Source of the DNA: Pseudonocardia parietis
GTDB taxonomy: Bacteria; Actinomycetota; Actinomycetes; Mycobacteriales; Pseudonocardiaceae
NCBI RefSeq assembly: GCF_017876315.1
Contig: NZ_JAGINU010000001.1
Coordinates: forward strand, 6,510,001 to 6,574,000
DNA: 64,000 nt
Reading direction: 5' to 3'
In this document: one piece after another, positions 39,157 through 47,756 of the stretch
How positions within the stretch are numbered: position 1 is the first letter of the stretch
Layout: the number at the start of each line of letters is the position of its first letter
Translations under genes and position numbers: made by a program
Notes under the pieces: model-generated
The model's database searches: none
The model's input: only the letters and a program-made list of their open reading frames with translations
Told to the model about the DNA's origin: nothing

Positions 39157-40557
39157 ATGCCAGGGATGTGTTCGACGACCGACGCCGCGACGTGGGTGGG
39201 CGAGCTGGACCGACTCGCGCCGCTGCGCGACCTCCGGGCCGGGCCCGGATTCCACGCCGCCCGCCTGCTGGTGACGGTCGGTGGCACCCCGCAGGGGCAG
39301 GTCACGGTCCCGCTGCGGAACGGCCGCGCCACCGTCGCGGATCTCGAGTCCGCCCTGATCACGCTGGGCCCGCCCGAGCGGGTGGCCCCGGCCCCGGTCG
39401 CGACCGACCCGCTCACCGTGGTGATCGCGACCCGGAACCGTCCCGAGTCGCTCGCCCGCTGTCTGCGCGCCGTGCTCGCGTCCGACCACCCGGCGCTGTC
39501 GGTCGTCGTCGTCGACAACGACCCGGACGACGAGCTCACCCGCGACGTCGTGGACGCGACCGGTTCACCCCGGGTCCGCTACGTCCGCGAGCCGCGCCGC
39601 GGCGCGTCGGTCGGCCGCAACCGCGGGCTCGCCGAGGCGCGGACCGATCTCGTCGCCTTCACCGACGACGACACCGAGGTCGACCCGGCGTGGGCGTCCC
39701 GGCTCTGCGGCGCGTTCGCCGCCGACCCGGAGCTCGCCTGCGTGTCCGGGCCCGTCCTCGCCGCCCGGCTCGGATCGCCCGAGGAGCGCGCGGCCGACGT
39801 CGCCCTCGCCTGGAACAAGGGCTTCACCACCCGCCGGTTCTCGATGCAGGCGCCGCCCCAGGACTCGCCGATCTTCCCGTTCGCCCCCGGGCTGTTCGGG
39901 ATCGGCGCCAACCTCGCCGTGCGGGCCACCGCCGCGCGGTCGGTCGGCGCGTTCGACGAGGCCATGGGGCCCGGCACGCCCACGCACGGCGGCGAGGACT
40001 GCGAGTTCCTCGTCCGGATGATCCTGGCGGGGCACGTCCTCGGCTACGCCCCGGGCGCCTACCTGTGGCACCACCACCGGCCCGACCAGGACGCGCTGCG
40101 CAAGCAGCTGGAGGGCTACGCGGTCGGCCTGGGCAGCTTCCTGGCCAAGGTCGCGCTGTCCCCGCAGGGCCGGTCGGTCGCGCTGCGCCGGCTGCCGGCC
40201 GCGCTCGCACGGCTGCGGCACATCTCGGCCCGCGAGGCGGGCGCCGGGGACGCGATGCCGGCCGACACCGACCAGACCCGCGCCCGAGGGCTGCTCACCG
40301 GACCGCGCGCCTACCTGCGCTCCCGCCGCGCGGTGCGCCGTGCCGGGGGTGCGGTGCCGCCGCTCATCGGGCGGTCGCTGCCCGCCGTCGTGCCGGGATA
40401 CCACGGACCGGCGCCCACCGGCACCGGTCCGGTCCGGCCGGTGCCCTCCCGGGAACCCGGACCGGCCCGTCCGGCCGACCGGTCGGACCGGTCGGACCGG
40501 TCCGAGCGGGCGGAGCGCAGCGACCGGTCGAACACCGACCCGGCCGTCCCGGCCTGA
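39157..40557 (+). CDS. Family 2 glycosyltransferase
   Basis: About 466 residues; start at ATG 39157 or 39166. GT2 GT-A motifs: VVIATRNRPESLARCLRAVL, VVVDNDPDDE, FTDDDTEVDPAW (DxD) and GGEDCEFLVRMILAG. About 90 residues precede the GT domain and a basic region follows. The C-terminus ends in a low-complexity RSDRSDRSERAERSDRS tract encoded by 9-base GGACCGGTC-like repeats. The sugar and acceptor are unknown; it is not in a polysaccharide cluster. Confidence 0.83.
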   Translation: MPGMCSTTDAATWVGELDRLAPLRDLRAGPGFHAARLLVTVGGTPQGQVTVPLRNGRATVADLESALITLGPPERVAPAPVATDPLTVVIATRNRPESLARCLRAVLASDHPALSVVVVDNDPDDELTRDVVDATGSPRVRYVREPRRGASVGRNRGLAEARTDLVAFTDDDTEVDPAWASRLCGAFAADPELACVSGPVLAARLGSPEERAADVALAWNKGFTTRRFSMQAPPQDSPIFPFAPGLFGIGANLAVRATAARSVGAFDEAMGPGTPTHGGEDCEFLVRMILAGHVLGYAPGAYLWHHHRPDQDALRKQLEGYAVGLGSFLAKVALSPQGRSVALRRLPAALARLRHISAREAGAGDAMPADTDQTRARGLLTGPRAYLRSRRAVRRAGGAVPPLIGRSLPAVVPGYHGPAPTGTGPVRPVPSREPGPARPADRSDRSDRSERAERSDRSNTDPAVPA

Positions 40558-40623
40558 ACCCGGGTCCACCGAGCCCCACCCGCGCCGGCCGGCTGCGCGA
40601 GAGCGCCGCGGAGCGGTATCCGG

Positions 40624-41088
40624 TCAGGACGGGCCCGGGCCGAGGAGTGCCGGTGCCGCCGCGGCCGCCGCCAGGCGGCCGTGCGGATCGGCGACCAGCC
40701 GCCGGGCCGTGGTGTCCAGGACCCCCATCGTGCACTCCGCCTCGGCCGCGACGTCCTTCGCGGGCGCTCCGTCACCGTCGGCCACCCGCACGATCCGGTG
40801 ACGCATCGTGAACGGCTTCCGATCTGTGAAGGCCATCTCCGAATCGATCTCCAGCTCGTCACCGTGGCGGAGCTCGGCGCGGAAGTGGACCGTCGTCGAG
40901 AGCAGGACGACCGTGAGCCCGTGATCGCCGAGCGCATGCTGGGACAGCCCGGCCGCACGGAGGTGTTCCATCCTGGCGTGCTCGGCGTACTGGTGGTATA
41001 CGGCGTGGTTGACGTGCCCGTTCACGTCCATCTCGTAGCTCCGGACGCCGATCCTGACCACGTACCGTGCAGGCTGCTCTGCGCTCAT
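40624..41088 (-). CDS. Hotdog-fold acyl-CoA thioesterase
   Basis: 154 residues from the ATG at 41088. VRSYEMDVNGHVNHAVYHQYAEHAR is the 4HBT-type motif with the catalytic Asp; VVLLSTTVHFRAELRHGDELEI is the following strand-turn-strand. It hydrolyses an acyl-CoA, chain length unknown. It converges on the glycosyltransferase gene. Confidence 0.85.
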   Translation of the reverse strand: MSAEQPARYVVRIGVRSYEMDVNGHVNHAVYHQYAEHARMEHLRAAGLSQHALGDHGLTVVLLSTTVHFRAELRHGDELEIDSEMAFTDRKPFTMRHRIVRVADGDGAPAKDVAAEAECTMGVLDTTARRLVADPHGRLAAAAAAPALLGPGPS

Positions 41089-41316
41089 GGGCGCCAGCCT
41101 GTCATCCCGCGCGGCCCCTCCCGGGAGCCCGCGCACCCGGCCGCGAACGATGTTTGTGCGACGCGCGACCGCGGTCGTAGGGTAGGAACTCCTCCTGACT
41201 AGGCTGGGACGGGGACAGCATGAACGGCACGTCAAGAATCGGCGTCCGATGTCACCCACGGTGACGCCCTACCGGGTTGAGCCACTGCCGACGACCGTCG
41301 AGGGAGCACGAGACAC

Positions 41317-41709
41317 ATGAGCAGTGAGACGCCCACCGGTGTGGGGGACGAGCAGACCCCCGACGTCGGCGAGGTCGTCCGCTTCGAGGTGGTCGAGCAC
41401 GGGGACGGCGCAGTCGTCGTCCACGTGCACGGCGAGATCGACACGATGACCGCACCGGTGCTCAGCGAGCGCCTGGCCATGCAGATCCCGTCCGCGAGCC
41501 TGCTGGTGGTCGACCTGTCCCGGGTGACGTTCCTGGGGTCGGCCGGCCTGGCTGCACTCGTCGAGGCCAAGGAGTCCTCGCAGAACGCCGACATGCGGCT
41601 GCGGCTCGTGTGCGGGTCACACGCCGTGACGCGTGCCCTGGAGGCGACCAACCTGCTGTCCATGTTCGATGTGGCCGACGGCGTGCCGGAGGCACTCCGC
41701 ACGGTCTGA
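41317..41709 (+). CDS. STAS-domain anti-sigma factor antagonist
   Basis: 130 residues. GAVVVHVHGEIDTMTAPVLSERL and VVDLSRVTFLGSAGLAALVEA give the STAS fold of the RsbV/SpoIIAA type. The phosphorylation loop reads GSAGL where the two other STAS proteins in this window read GTSGL and ASSGL, so its control by phosphorylation may differ. Such proteins bind anti-sigma kinases and free a sigma factor; a SigF locus lies 11 kb downstream. The stop is 8 bases before the tRNA-Sec gene. Confidence 0.88.
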   Translation: MSSETPTGVGDEQTPDVGEVVRFEVVEHGDGAVVVHVHGEIDTMTAPVLSERLAMQIPSASLLVVDLSRVTFLGSAGLAALVEAKESSQNADMRLRLVCGSHAVTRALEATNLLSMFDVADGVPEALRTV

Positions 41710-41717
41710 CGAGACCT

Positions 41718-41810
41718 GGAGGCGTATGGGTGCCTGGTGGCCCCCGCGGTCTTCAACACCGACGTGGCCGAGTATCTCGGCCAGGCGGGTTCGATTCCCG
41801 TCCGCCTCCG
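41718..41810 (+). tRNA. selC: tRNA-Sec (anticodon UCA)
   Basis: 93 bases. The acceptor strands GGAGGCG and CGCCTCC pair fully, the anticodon loop is CTTCAAC (UCA reads UGA), and the long variable arm TGGCCGAG-TAT-CTCGGCCA is a perfect stem, as in selenocysteine tRNAs. T loop TTCGATT. Discriminator G; CCA is not encoded. selD, selA and selB lie within 8 kb, so the organism should make selenoproteins. Confidence 0.95.
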
Positions 41811-41829
41811 CCGAACAGAATCACCGACG

Positions 41830-43113
41830 GTGAGCGCGCTCCCCGGCACCGCCTCGTCCGGGCCCGGCACCCCGGACGGGCAGCCGTGGAGCGTGCCGGA
41901 GATCGCCGGGGCGGTCCGGGAGGGCCGCCGAACGGCGGTCGCCGTCGCCGACGCGCTGCTGGCCCGGACCGGTGCCGGCGGCGCCCGCCACCCGCTGCTG
42001 GCGGTCGATCCCGAGATGTTGCGCGCCGCGGCCGCGGCACTGGACCGGCGCACCGACCGGTTCGCCTTGCCGCTGGCCGGCGTGCCGGTCGCGGTGGAGG
42101 ACGGTGTCTCGGTGACCGGCCGCGGCGACGAGCCGGTACGACGGCTCCGGGCCGCCGGTGCGCTGATCGCCGGCAGCGCCCGCACGGCGGAGTTCGACAT
42201 CGGCCCGGACGGCTCCCCCGGCGGCCGGGCCACGGTCGCCGCGGTCGCGGCCGGCACCGTGCCACTCGCGATCGGCGTCGACGGCGACGGCGCGCTGCGG
42301 GCCGCCGCGGCCGCGCACGGCCTGGTGGCCCTCAAACCGGGCCGGCGGGTGCTCCCGCTGCCCGCCACCGCCGAGCGGCGCTGGTCGGGCCTGGCCGAGA
42401 CGACCGTGGTCGCCGCGACCCCGCAGGACCTCCTGGTCGCGCTCGACGTGCTGTCCGTTCCCGCCCGCCGCGGGCCGGCCACGGCATCGCGCAGCGGGCC
42501 GGGGGACCCCTTCGGCCGCCCGCCGTCCGGCGCAGCGGACCCCGGGGGGCCCGGCCCGGCCGGTACTCACCTCGGTTCGCTGGCCTGCTCGTTGCGCATC
42601 GGGCGCAGCCGGCTCGCGGATCCGGCCGCCGCGGCCGGGGTGCAGGCCGCCGTCCGGATGCTCGACGCCGCCGGTGTCCGCCTGCTCGCCGCGGACCCTC
42701 CCTACAGCGCGGTCCTGGCGGTACACGGGGCCCGCCGCCGGCAGGCCGGGCTGGCCCGCCGGATCGAGGACCTCGACCTCGACCCGGCCGGCCTGCCGCG
42801 GGCCGCGCGCAGTGCCCTGCGCCGCGGGCGCCGGGTCCGCAGGCTCGGCGGGCTCCGGCCCGCCACCCCGGCCTCCTGGCGGCAGCGGCTCGTGGGCTGG
42901 CTGGACGAGGCGGGCGCCGAGGCCGCGCTGCTGCCCGCCACCGCCGGGCCGGCCGGCGCGGGGACGACCGGGCTGGCCGTCTGGAACCTGGCGGGGCTGC
43001 CGTCGCTGGTCACGCCGGTGCACCACGGCGGCAGGTCGACCTGCGTCCAGCTGGTCGGGCGCCCCGGCTCGGAGCGGCGGCTGCTCGCCACCGCGGCCCT
43101 GCTCGCGCCCTGA
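41830..43113 (+). CDS. Amidase-signature family protein lacking catalytic residues
   Basis: 427 residues from the GTG at 41830, 19 bases after tRNA-Sec. The amidase scaffold is clear (PLAGVPVAVEDGVSVTG, VAAGTVPLAIGVDGDGALRAAAAAHGLVALKPGRR), but active-site positions differ from the family: the Lys of the usual VKDN is Glu (VEDG), the GGSSGG loop is DGSPGG, and the nucleophile Ser of DTGGSIR is replaced (DGDGALR). It is therefore probably not an amidase and may bind a ligand or be decaying slowly. The frame is intact. Context is the sel cluster; no functional link is known. Confidence 0.72.
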   Translation: MSALPGTASSGPGTPDGQPWSVPEIAGAVREGRRTAVAVADALLARTGAGGARHPLLAVDPEMLRAAAAALDRRTDRFALPLAGVPVAVEDGVSVTGRGDEPVRRLRAAGALIAGSARTAEFDIGPDGSPGGRATVAAVAAGTVPLAIGVDGDGALRAAAAAHGLVALKPGRRVLPLPATAERRWSGLAETTVVAATPQDLLVALDVLSVPARRGPATASRSGPGDPFGRPPSGAADPGGPGPAGTHLGSLACSLRIGRSRLADPAAAAGVQAAVRMLDAAGVRLLAADPPYSAVLAVHGARRRQAGLARRIEDLDLDPAGLPRAARSALRRGRRVRRLGGLRPATPASWRQRLVGWLDEAGAEAALLPATAGPAGAGTTGLAVWNLAGLPSLVTPVHHGGRSTCVQLVGRPGSERRLLATAALLAP

Positions 43114-43119
43114 GCCGGC

Positions 43120-44220
43120 TCACGCCGCGGGCGGCTCCCAACGGCCGGTCGCGACGAACTTCTCCAGTGTCCCGGTGTAGGGGTCCAGGTCGAGCCCCTG
43201 CTCGGCGACCCAGCCGTCGTCGTAGTAGCTGTGCCGGTACCGCTCGCCGCCATCGCAGATCAGCGTGACGACGCTGCCGGTCCGCCCGGTACGCAGCATC
43301 TCCGCGACCAGCTGGTAGACGCCCCACAGGTTGGTCCCGGTGGAACCGCCCGCCCAGCGGCCGGTGCGGTCGCGCAGGTGCCGGGCCGCGGCGATGCTGG
43401 CCGCGTCCGGCACCGGGAACATCCGGTCGATCACCGAGGGCACGAAGCTCGGTTCCATCCGCGGCCGTCCGATCCCCTCGATCCGCGACGGCATGCCGGT
43501 GGCGTAGTCGGCGGCGCCGGTCGCCCAGCCCGGCAGGAACGCCGAGTTCTCCGGGTCGACGACGGCCAGCCGGGTGGGCAGCCGCCGATACCGCAGGTAG
43601 CGCCCGATGGTCGCCGACGTCCCGCCGGTCCCGGCCCCGACGACGATCCACTCCGGCACCGGGTGCTCCTCCTCGGCGAGCTGCGCGAGGATCGACTCGG
43701 CGATGTTGTTGTTGCCACGCCAGTCGGTGGCACGCTCGGCGTAGGTGAACTGGTCGAGGTAGTGGCCACCGGACTCGGCGGCGAGCCGCTCGGCCTCGGC
43801 GTAGACGTCCGGGCCGTGCTCGACGAAGTGGCAGCGGCCGCCCTCCCGCTCGATCAGCAGCACCTTCTCCGGGCTCGTCGACCGGGGCATCACCGCGACG
43901 AACGGCAGCCCCAGCAGCCGCGCGAAGTACGCCTCGGACACCGCCGTCGACCCGGAGCTGGCCTCGACGACGGTCGTCCCCTCGGCGATCCAGCCGGACG
44001 CCAGCGCGTACAGGAACAGCGACCGCGCCAGCCGGTGCTTGAGGCTGCCGGTGGGGTGCACCGACTCGTCCTTGAGGTAGACCCGCACGCCCCACTCGAC
44101 GGGCAGGTCGAGCACGTGCAGATGGGTGTCCGCGGAGCGGTTCGCGTCGGCCTGGACCCGGCGCATCGCCTCGTCGGTCCAGGCTCGGGTACGGGCGCAA
44201 CTACGGTCGACGGGCTCCAC
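43120..44220 (-). CDS. PLP-dependent cysteine synthase family protein (CysK2-like)
   Basis: 366 residues. The PLP Lys is in HPTGSLKHRLARSLFLYAL, the phosphate loop in GAGTGGTSATIGRYLRYRR, and EASSGSTAVSEAYFARLLG is the Asn/Ser-loop region. The sequence resembles mycobacterial CysK2 (Rv0848), which makes S-sulfocysteine from O-phosphoserine and thiosulfate, more than CysK or CysM. GTG at 44220. It starts 20 bases after the selD stop, so it is probably in the selD operon; selenium-related chemistry is possible but unproven. Confidence 0.83.
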   Translation of the reverse strand: MEPVDRSCARTRAWTDEAMRRVQADANRSADTHLHVLDLPVEWGVRVYLKDESVHPTGSLKHRLARSLFLYALASGWIAEGTTVVEASSGSTAVSEAYFARLLGLPFVAVMPRSTSPEKVLLIEREGGRCHFVEHGPDVYAEAERLAAESGGHYLDQFTYAERATDWRGNNNIAESILAQLAEEEHPVPEWIVVGAGTGGTSATIGRYLRYRRLPTRLAVVDPENSAFLPGWATGAADYATGMPSRIEGIGRPRMEPSFVPSVIDRMFPVPDAASIAAARHLRDRTGRWAGGSTGTNLWGVYQLVAEMLRTGRTGSVVTLICDGGERYRHSYYDDGWVAEQGLDLDPYTGTLEKFVATGRWEPPAA

Positions 44221-44240
44221 CCGCCCGACCCTAGGCCGCG

Positions 44241-45275
44241 TCACACGTGGACCAGGCCCGTCCCCTCCGTGACGAACCCGATCACCGCGGCGTCGTGCCC
44301 CTGTTCCCGCAACCGCGCGACCGCGCCCGCGGCGGCCTGCGGCTCGGCCCCGAACAGCAGACCGCCGGAGGTCTGGGCGTCCGAGAGCAGCAGCAGCTCG
44401 TCCTCGGAGATCGTGCCGCGGGTGACCCGGTCGTCGATCCACTGCCGGTTGCGCAGCGTCCCTCCGGGGACGACACCGCCGGCGATCAGGTCCCGCACGC
44501 CGTCCAGCACCGGGACGGCACCGGCGTCGACCGTGGCGTCCACACCGGAGGCGACGGTCATCTTCGTCAGGTGCCCGAGCAGGCCGTAGCCGGTCACATC
44601 GGTGCAGCCGGTCGCGCCGGCCTCCCGGGCGGCCACCGCGGCGTCCGCGTTGGGCGTGGTCATCGCGGCCACCGCGGCCTGGACCCCCGCCGGCACGCCG
44701 CGCTTGACCGCCGTCGAGATCACGCCGATGCCGAGCGGTTTGGTCAGCACCAGCGCGTCGCCCGGGCGCAGGCCGGCGTTGGTCAGGATCCGGTCCGGGT
44801 GCACCTCGCCGATGACGGCCAGGCCGTACTTGGGCTCCGGGTCGTCGATCGTGTGGCCACCGACGACGGCGAACCCGCACTCCCGGCCGACCGCGGCGCC
44901 GCCCTCGAGGACCTCGGCGAGCACCTCCGGACCGAGATCGCCCGACGGCCAGCACACCAGGTTCAGCGCGAACAGCGGGGTGCCGCCCATCGCGTACACG
45001 TCGGACACCGCGTTGGTCGCCGCGATCGCGCCCCAGGTGCGCGGGTCGTCCACGATCGGGGTGAAGAAGTCGGTGGTGGCGACCAGCGCACGATCCGGCG
45101 AGAGGCGCCAGACGGCGGCGTCGTCACCGGTGTCGGTCCCCACGAGCAGGTCCGGGTGCGCCGGCGGGGTGACACCGGCCAGCACCTCGGCCAGCTGCCC
45201 GGGACCGAGCTTGCAGCCGCATCCGGCGCCATGGCTGAACTCGGTGAGCCGCCGGGTGGATACGGTGTCGGACAT
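44241..45275 (-). CDS. selD: Selenide, water dikinase
   Basis: 344 residues. The N-terminal active-site motif SHGAGCGCKLGPGQL has Cys where some species carry Sec, so this copy does not itself need UGA decoding. TDTGDDAAVW and TTDFFTPIVDDPRTWG are the ATP/metal parts. It makes selenophosphate for SelA. ATG with GGAGG upstream. Divergent from the coiled-coil gene, and first gene of an operon with the CysK2-like gene. Confidence 0.95.
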   Translation of the reverse strand: MSDTVSTRRLTEFSHGAGCGCKLGPGQLAEVLAGVTPPAHPDLLVGTDTGDDAAVWRLSPDRALVATTDFFTPIVDDPRTWGAIAATNAVSDVYAMGGTPLFALNLVCWPSGDLGPEVLAEVLEGGAAVGRECGFAVVGGHTIDDPEPKYGLAVIGEVHPDRILTNAGLRPGDALVLTKPLGIGVISTAVKRGVPAGVQAAVAAMTTPNADAAVAAREAGATGCTDVTGYGLLGHLTKMTVASGVDATVDAGAVPVLDGVRDLIAGGVVPGGTLRNRQWIDDRVTRGTISEDELLLLSDAQTSGGLLFGAEPQAAAGAVARLREQGHDAAVIGFVTEGTGLVHV

Positions 45276-45435
45276 GCGTTCCTCCGAACGTGACAGTGGT
45301 CACCGAAGATCCTACCCGGGACCACCGACGACCACGGAGAGGAGCACGCCGTCGGCCGCCGGACCGGGGCCGTCCGCCGAACGGGGGCTGCGCGGACACC
45401 GCCGGACGCCGAGACTGACCGACCGTGAGGAAGGC

Positions 45436-46401
45436 GTGAGCGACGTGCGAGAGGGACGACGGGCCGGCCCGGTCGGCGGGAGCCGCTCCGACGAGGAGCC
45501 GGACAGGGGGACGGTCGACGACGTGGGCGAGTACGACGGGCGGCCCGAGGACGTCCGGGACGACGAGGCGACCCGCGCCGGCGAGACGGCCGTCGCGGAG
45601 CTCCCCCAGCGCGTGCCGTCACCGCCGCGCGGCGGCGACGGGGCCCGGGCCGGGGCGCCCGGTGGCGGGAACCGGACGGACGAGACGGCGGTCGTCGAGG
45701 AGCTGCTGACCCGGCTCGCCGCCGCGGAACGGGCGCGGGAGGAGGCCGAGGCGACCCGGGACGAGGCCGCCCGCCGGGCCGACGCGCTCGCCGCCGCCCT
45801 GGAGGAGGCCCGGTCCCGCCCGGTCGAGACGTTCGGGATGCGCGCCGACAAGGTGCTGCGGATGGCCGACCACGAGGCAGCGCAGCGCCGCCGGGCGGCC
45901 GAGCACGAGGCCGAGGAGCTGCGTGCGCGGACCCGCGCCGAGGCCTCCCGGATCACCGCCGAGGCCCGCGCCGACGCGGAGCGGATCGTCGCGGAAGCGG
46001 CCGCCGAGGTCGACCGGCAGAGTGCCGCCGGTGCCGCCGCCCGCCGGGACGGCGAGCTCCTGGCGGACACCGCCGCGTCGATGCACTCGCACGTGGCCGG
46101 GCTGCGCAGCAGCGTCCGGGACGAGATCGCCCGGCTGCACACGCTGCTCGGCACGGAGCTGAACCGGCTCGACGGACCGGCCCGGATGGTGAGCGGGCGC
46201 GGCCGCGGCGGCGACACCGGCCCGCTGCCCGCGGTGTCGCTGCCCGAACAGCGGGCCGGCGCGGCGGGCGACGAGGGCGGTGCGGGCGAGAGCGGCGGTG
46301 TGCGCGAGAGCGGCGGTGTGCGCGAGGGGGCCGAACCGGCCGGCACGCCGTGGCACGACACCGAACCCGCCCCGACGACCGGGCACACCGGCAATCCCTG
46401 A
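45436..46401 (+). CDS. Coiled-coil, DivIVA-like protein
   Basis: 321 residues. Disordered acidic ends flank a long helical heptad region (about 85-220, EELLTRLAAAERAREEAEA to ADAERIVAEAAAEVDRQ), preceding the FGMRADKVLRMADHEA string typical of actinobacterial DivIVA-related or cellulose-binding-type coiled-coil proteins. No membrane helix. GTG at 45436 with GAGGA. The C-terminus contains an 18-base duplication coding GESGGVRESGGVRE. It ends 16 bases before selA; a role in selenium metabolism is doubtful and it may just share the transcript. Confidence 0.65.
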   Translation: MSDVREGRRAGPVGGSRSDEEPDRGTVDDVGEYDGRPEDVRDDEATRAGETAVAELPQRVPSPPRGGDGARAGAPGGGNRTDETAVVEELLTRLAAAERAREEAEATRDEAARRADALAAALEEARSRPVETFGMRADKVLRMADHEAAQRRRAAEHEAEELRARTRAEASRITAEARADAERIVAEAAAEVDRQSAAGAAARRDGELLADTAASMHSHVAGLRSSVRDEIARLHTLLGTELNRLDGPARMVSGRGRGGDTGPLPAVSLPEQRAGAAGDEGGAGESGGVRESGGVREGAEPAGTPWHDTEPAPTTGHTGNP

Positions 46402-46417
46402 CCGCTACGGTGCGCCG

Positions 46418-47752
46418 ATGACCACAGCGCGCCCGCACCGCGCGGCGGACCCGCGCCGCCGCGTCCCGCGCACCGACGCCGTGCTCGCCGAGCCGGAGCT
46501 GGTGGCGGCCGCCGAGCGTCTCGGCCGGGACCGGGTCAAGCGTGCCGTCACCACGGCCCAGCAACGGGCCCGGGACGGCGCGATCGACCCGTCGGACGTC
46601 GCCGCGGACGCGCTCGCGGCGCTCCCGGCCACGGCCTCCGGCATCCGTCCGGTACTCAACGCCAGCGGCGTGCTGCTGCACACCAATCTCGGCCGGGCCC
46701 CGCTGTCGGACGCCGCCGTCGCGGCGATCGGCGCCGCGGCCGGAACCTGCGACGTCGAGCTGGACCTGAGCACCGGCCGGCGCGGCACCCGCGGCGCCGG
46801 TGCGGTCACGGCCCTGCGCGACGCCGTTCCGGGCGCCGGCGCCGCGTGGATCGCGAACAACGGTGCGGCCGCGCTCGCCCTGGTCTGTGCCGCGCTCGCC
46901 GGGACCGGCCGGGAGATCGTGATCTCCCGCGGCCAGCTCGTCGAGATCGGCGACGGCTTCCGGATCCCGGAGCTGATCGAGTCCACCGGCGCCCGGCTGC
47001 GCCCGGTCGGCACCACCAACCGCACCCACCTGCGCGACTACGCCGACGCGATCGGCCCCGAGACGGCCTTCCTGCTGTCGGTGCATCCCTCGAACTTCGT
47101 GGTGAGCGGGTTCGTGTCCGAGGTGGACGTCGGCGAGCTGGCCGGGCTCGGCCCGCCCGTCGTCGCCGACATCGGCTCCGGGCTGCTCACCCCGCACCCG
47201 CTGCTGCCCGGCGAGCCGGACGCCGCAGGCGCCCTCGCCGCGGGGGCCGACCTGGTCACCGCGTCCGGCGACAAGCTCCTCGGTGGCCCGCAGGCCGGTC
47301 TGCTGCTGGGCGGCGGTGAGCGGGGCACGCGGCTGGTCGAGCAGGTCCGGCGGTTCCCGCTGGCCCGCGCGATGCGGGTGGACAAGCTGACCCTCGCCGC
47401 GCTGGAGGCCTCGGTCACCGGGCCGCCCACCCCGGTCCGGGAGTTCCTCGACGCCGACCCGGCCGCACTGCGCACCCGGGCCGAGGCACTGGCCACGACG
47501 CTCGCCGCCGACGGGGTGGCGGCCACGGCCGTCGACACCGTCGCGGGGGTCGGCGGTGGCGGGGCGCCCGGGGTGGAGCTGCCCAGCGCCGCCGTCGCGC
47601 TGCCCGCCCGCTACGCCGAGGCCCTGCGCGCCGGGGACCCCCCGGTGCTCGGCCGGGTCGCCGGCGACCGCTGCCTGCTCGACCTGCGCGCCGTGCCGCC
47701 GTCCGCCGACGCGGTCCTGGCCGGCGCGGTGCGCGCGGTACGGGGAGGCTGA
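46418..47752 (+). CDS. selA: L-seryl-tRNA(Sec) selenium transferase
   Basis: 444 residues. VLNASGVLLHTNLGRAPLSD is the SelA N-terminal signature; the PLP Lys is in ASGDKLLGGPQAG. It converts Ser-tRNA(Sec) to Sec-tRNA(Sec) with selenophosphate from SelD. ATG at 46418. selB begins 4 bases after its stop. Confidence 0.95.
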   Translation: MTTARPHRAADPRRRVPRTDAVLAEPELVAAAERLGRDRVKRAVTTAQQRARDGAIDPSDVAADALAALPATASGIRPVLNASGVLLHTNLGRAPLSDAAVAAIGAAAGTCDVELDLSTGRRGTRGAGAVTALRDAVPGAGAAWIANNGAAALALVCAALAGTGREIVISRGQLVEIGDGFRIPELIESTGARLRPVGTTNRTHLRDYADAIGPETAFLLSVHPSNFVVSGFVSEVDVGELAGLGPPVVADIGSGLLTPHPLLPGEPDAAGALAAGADLVTASGDKLLGGPQAGLLLGGGERGTRLVEQVRRFPLARAMRVDKLTLAALEASVTGPPTPVREFLDADPAALRTRAEALATTLAADGVAATAVDTVAGVGGGGAPGVELPSAAVALPARYAEALRAGDPPVLGRVAGDRCLLDLRAVPPSADAVLAGAVRAVRGG

Positions 47753-47756
47753 GCCG

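Noticed and set aside
44241..45275. selD as a selenoprotein
   Set aside because: The active-site codon is Cys (GAGCGCK) and there is no in-frame UGA.
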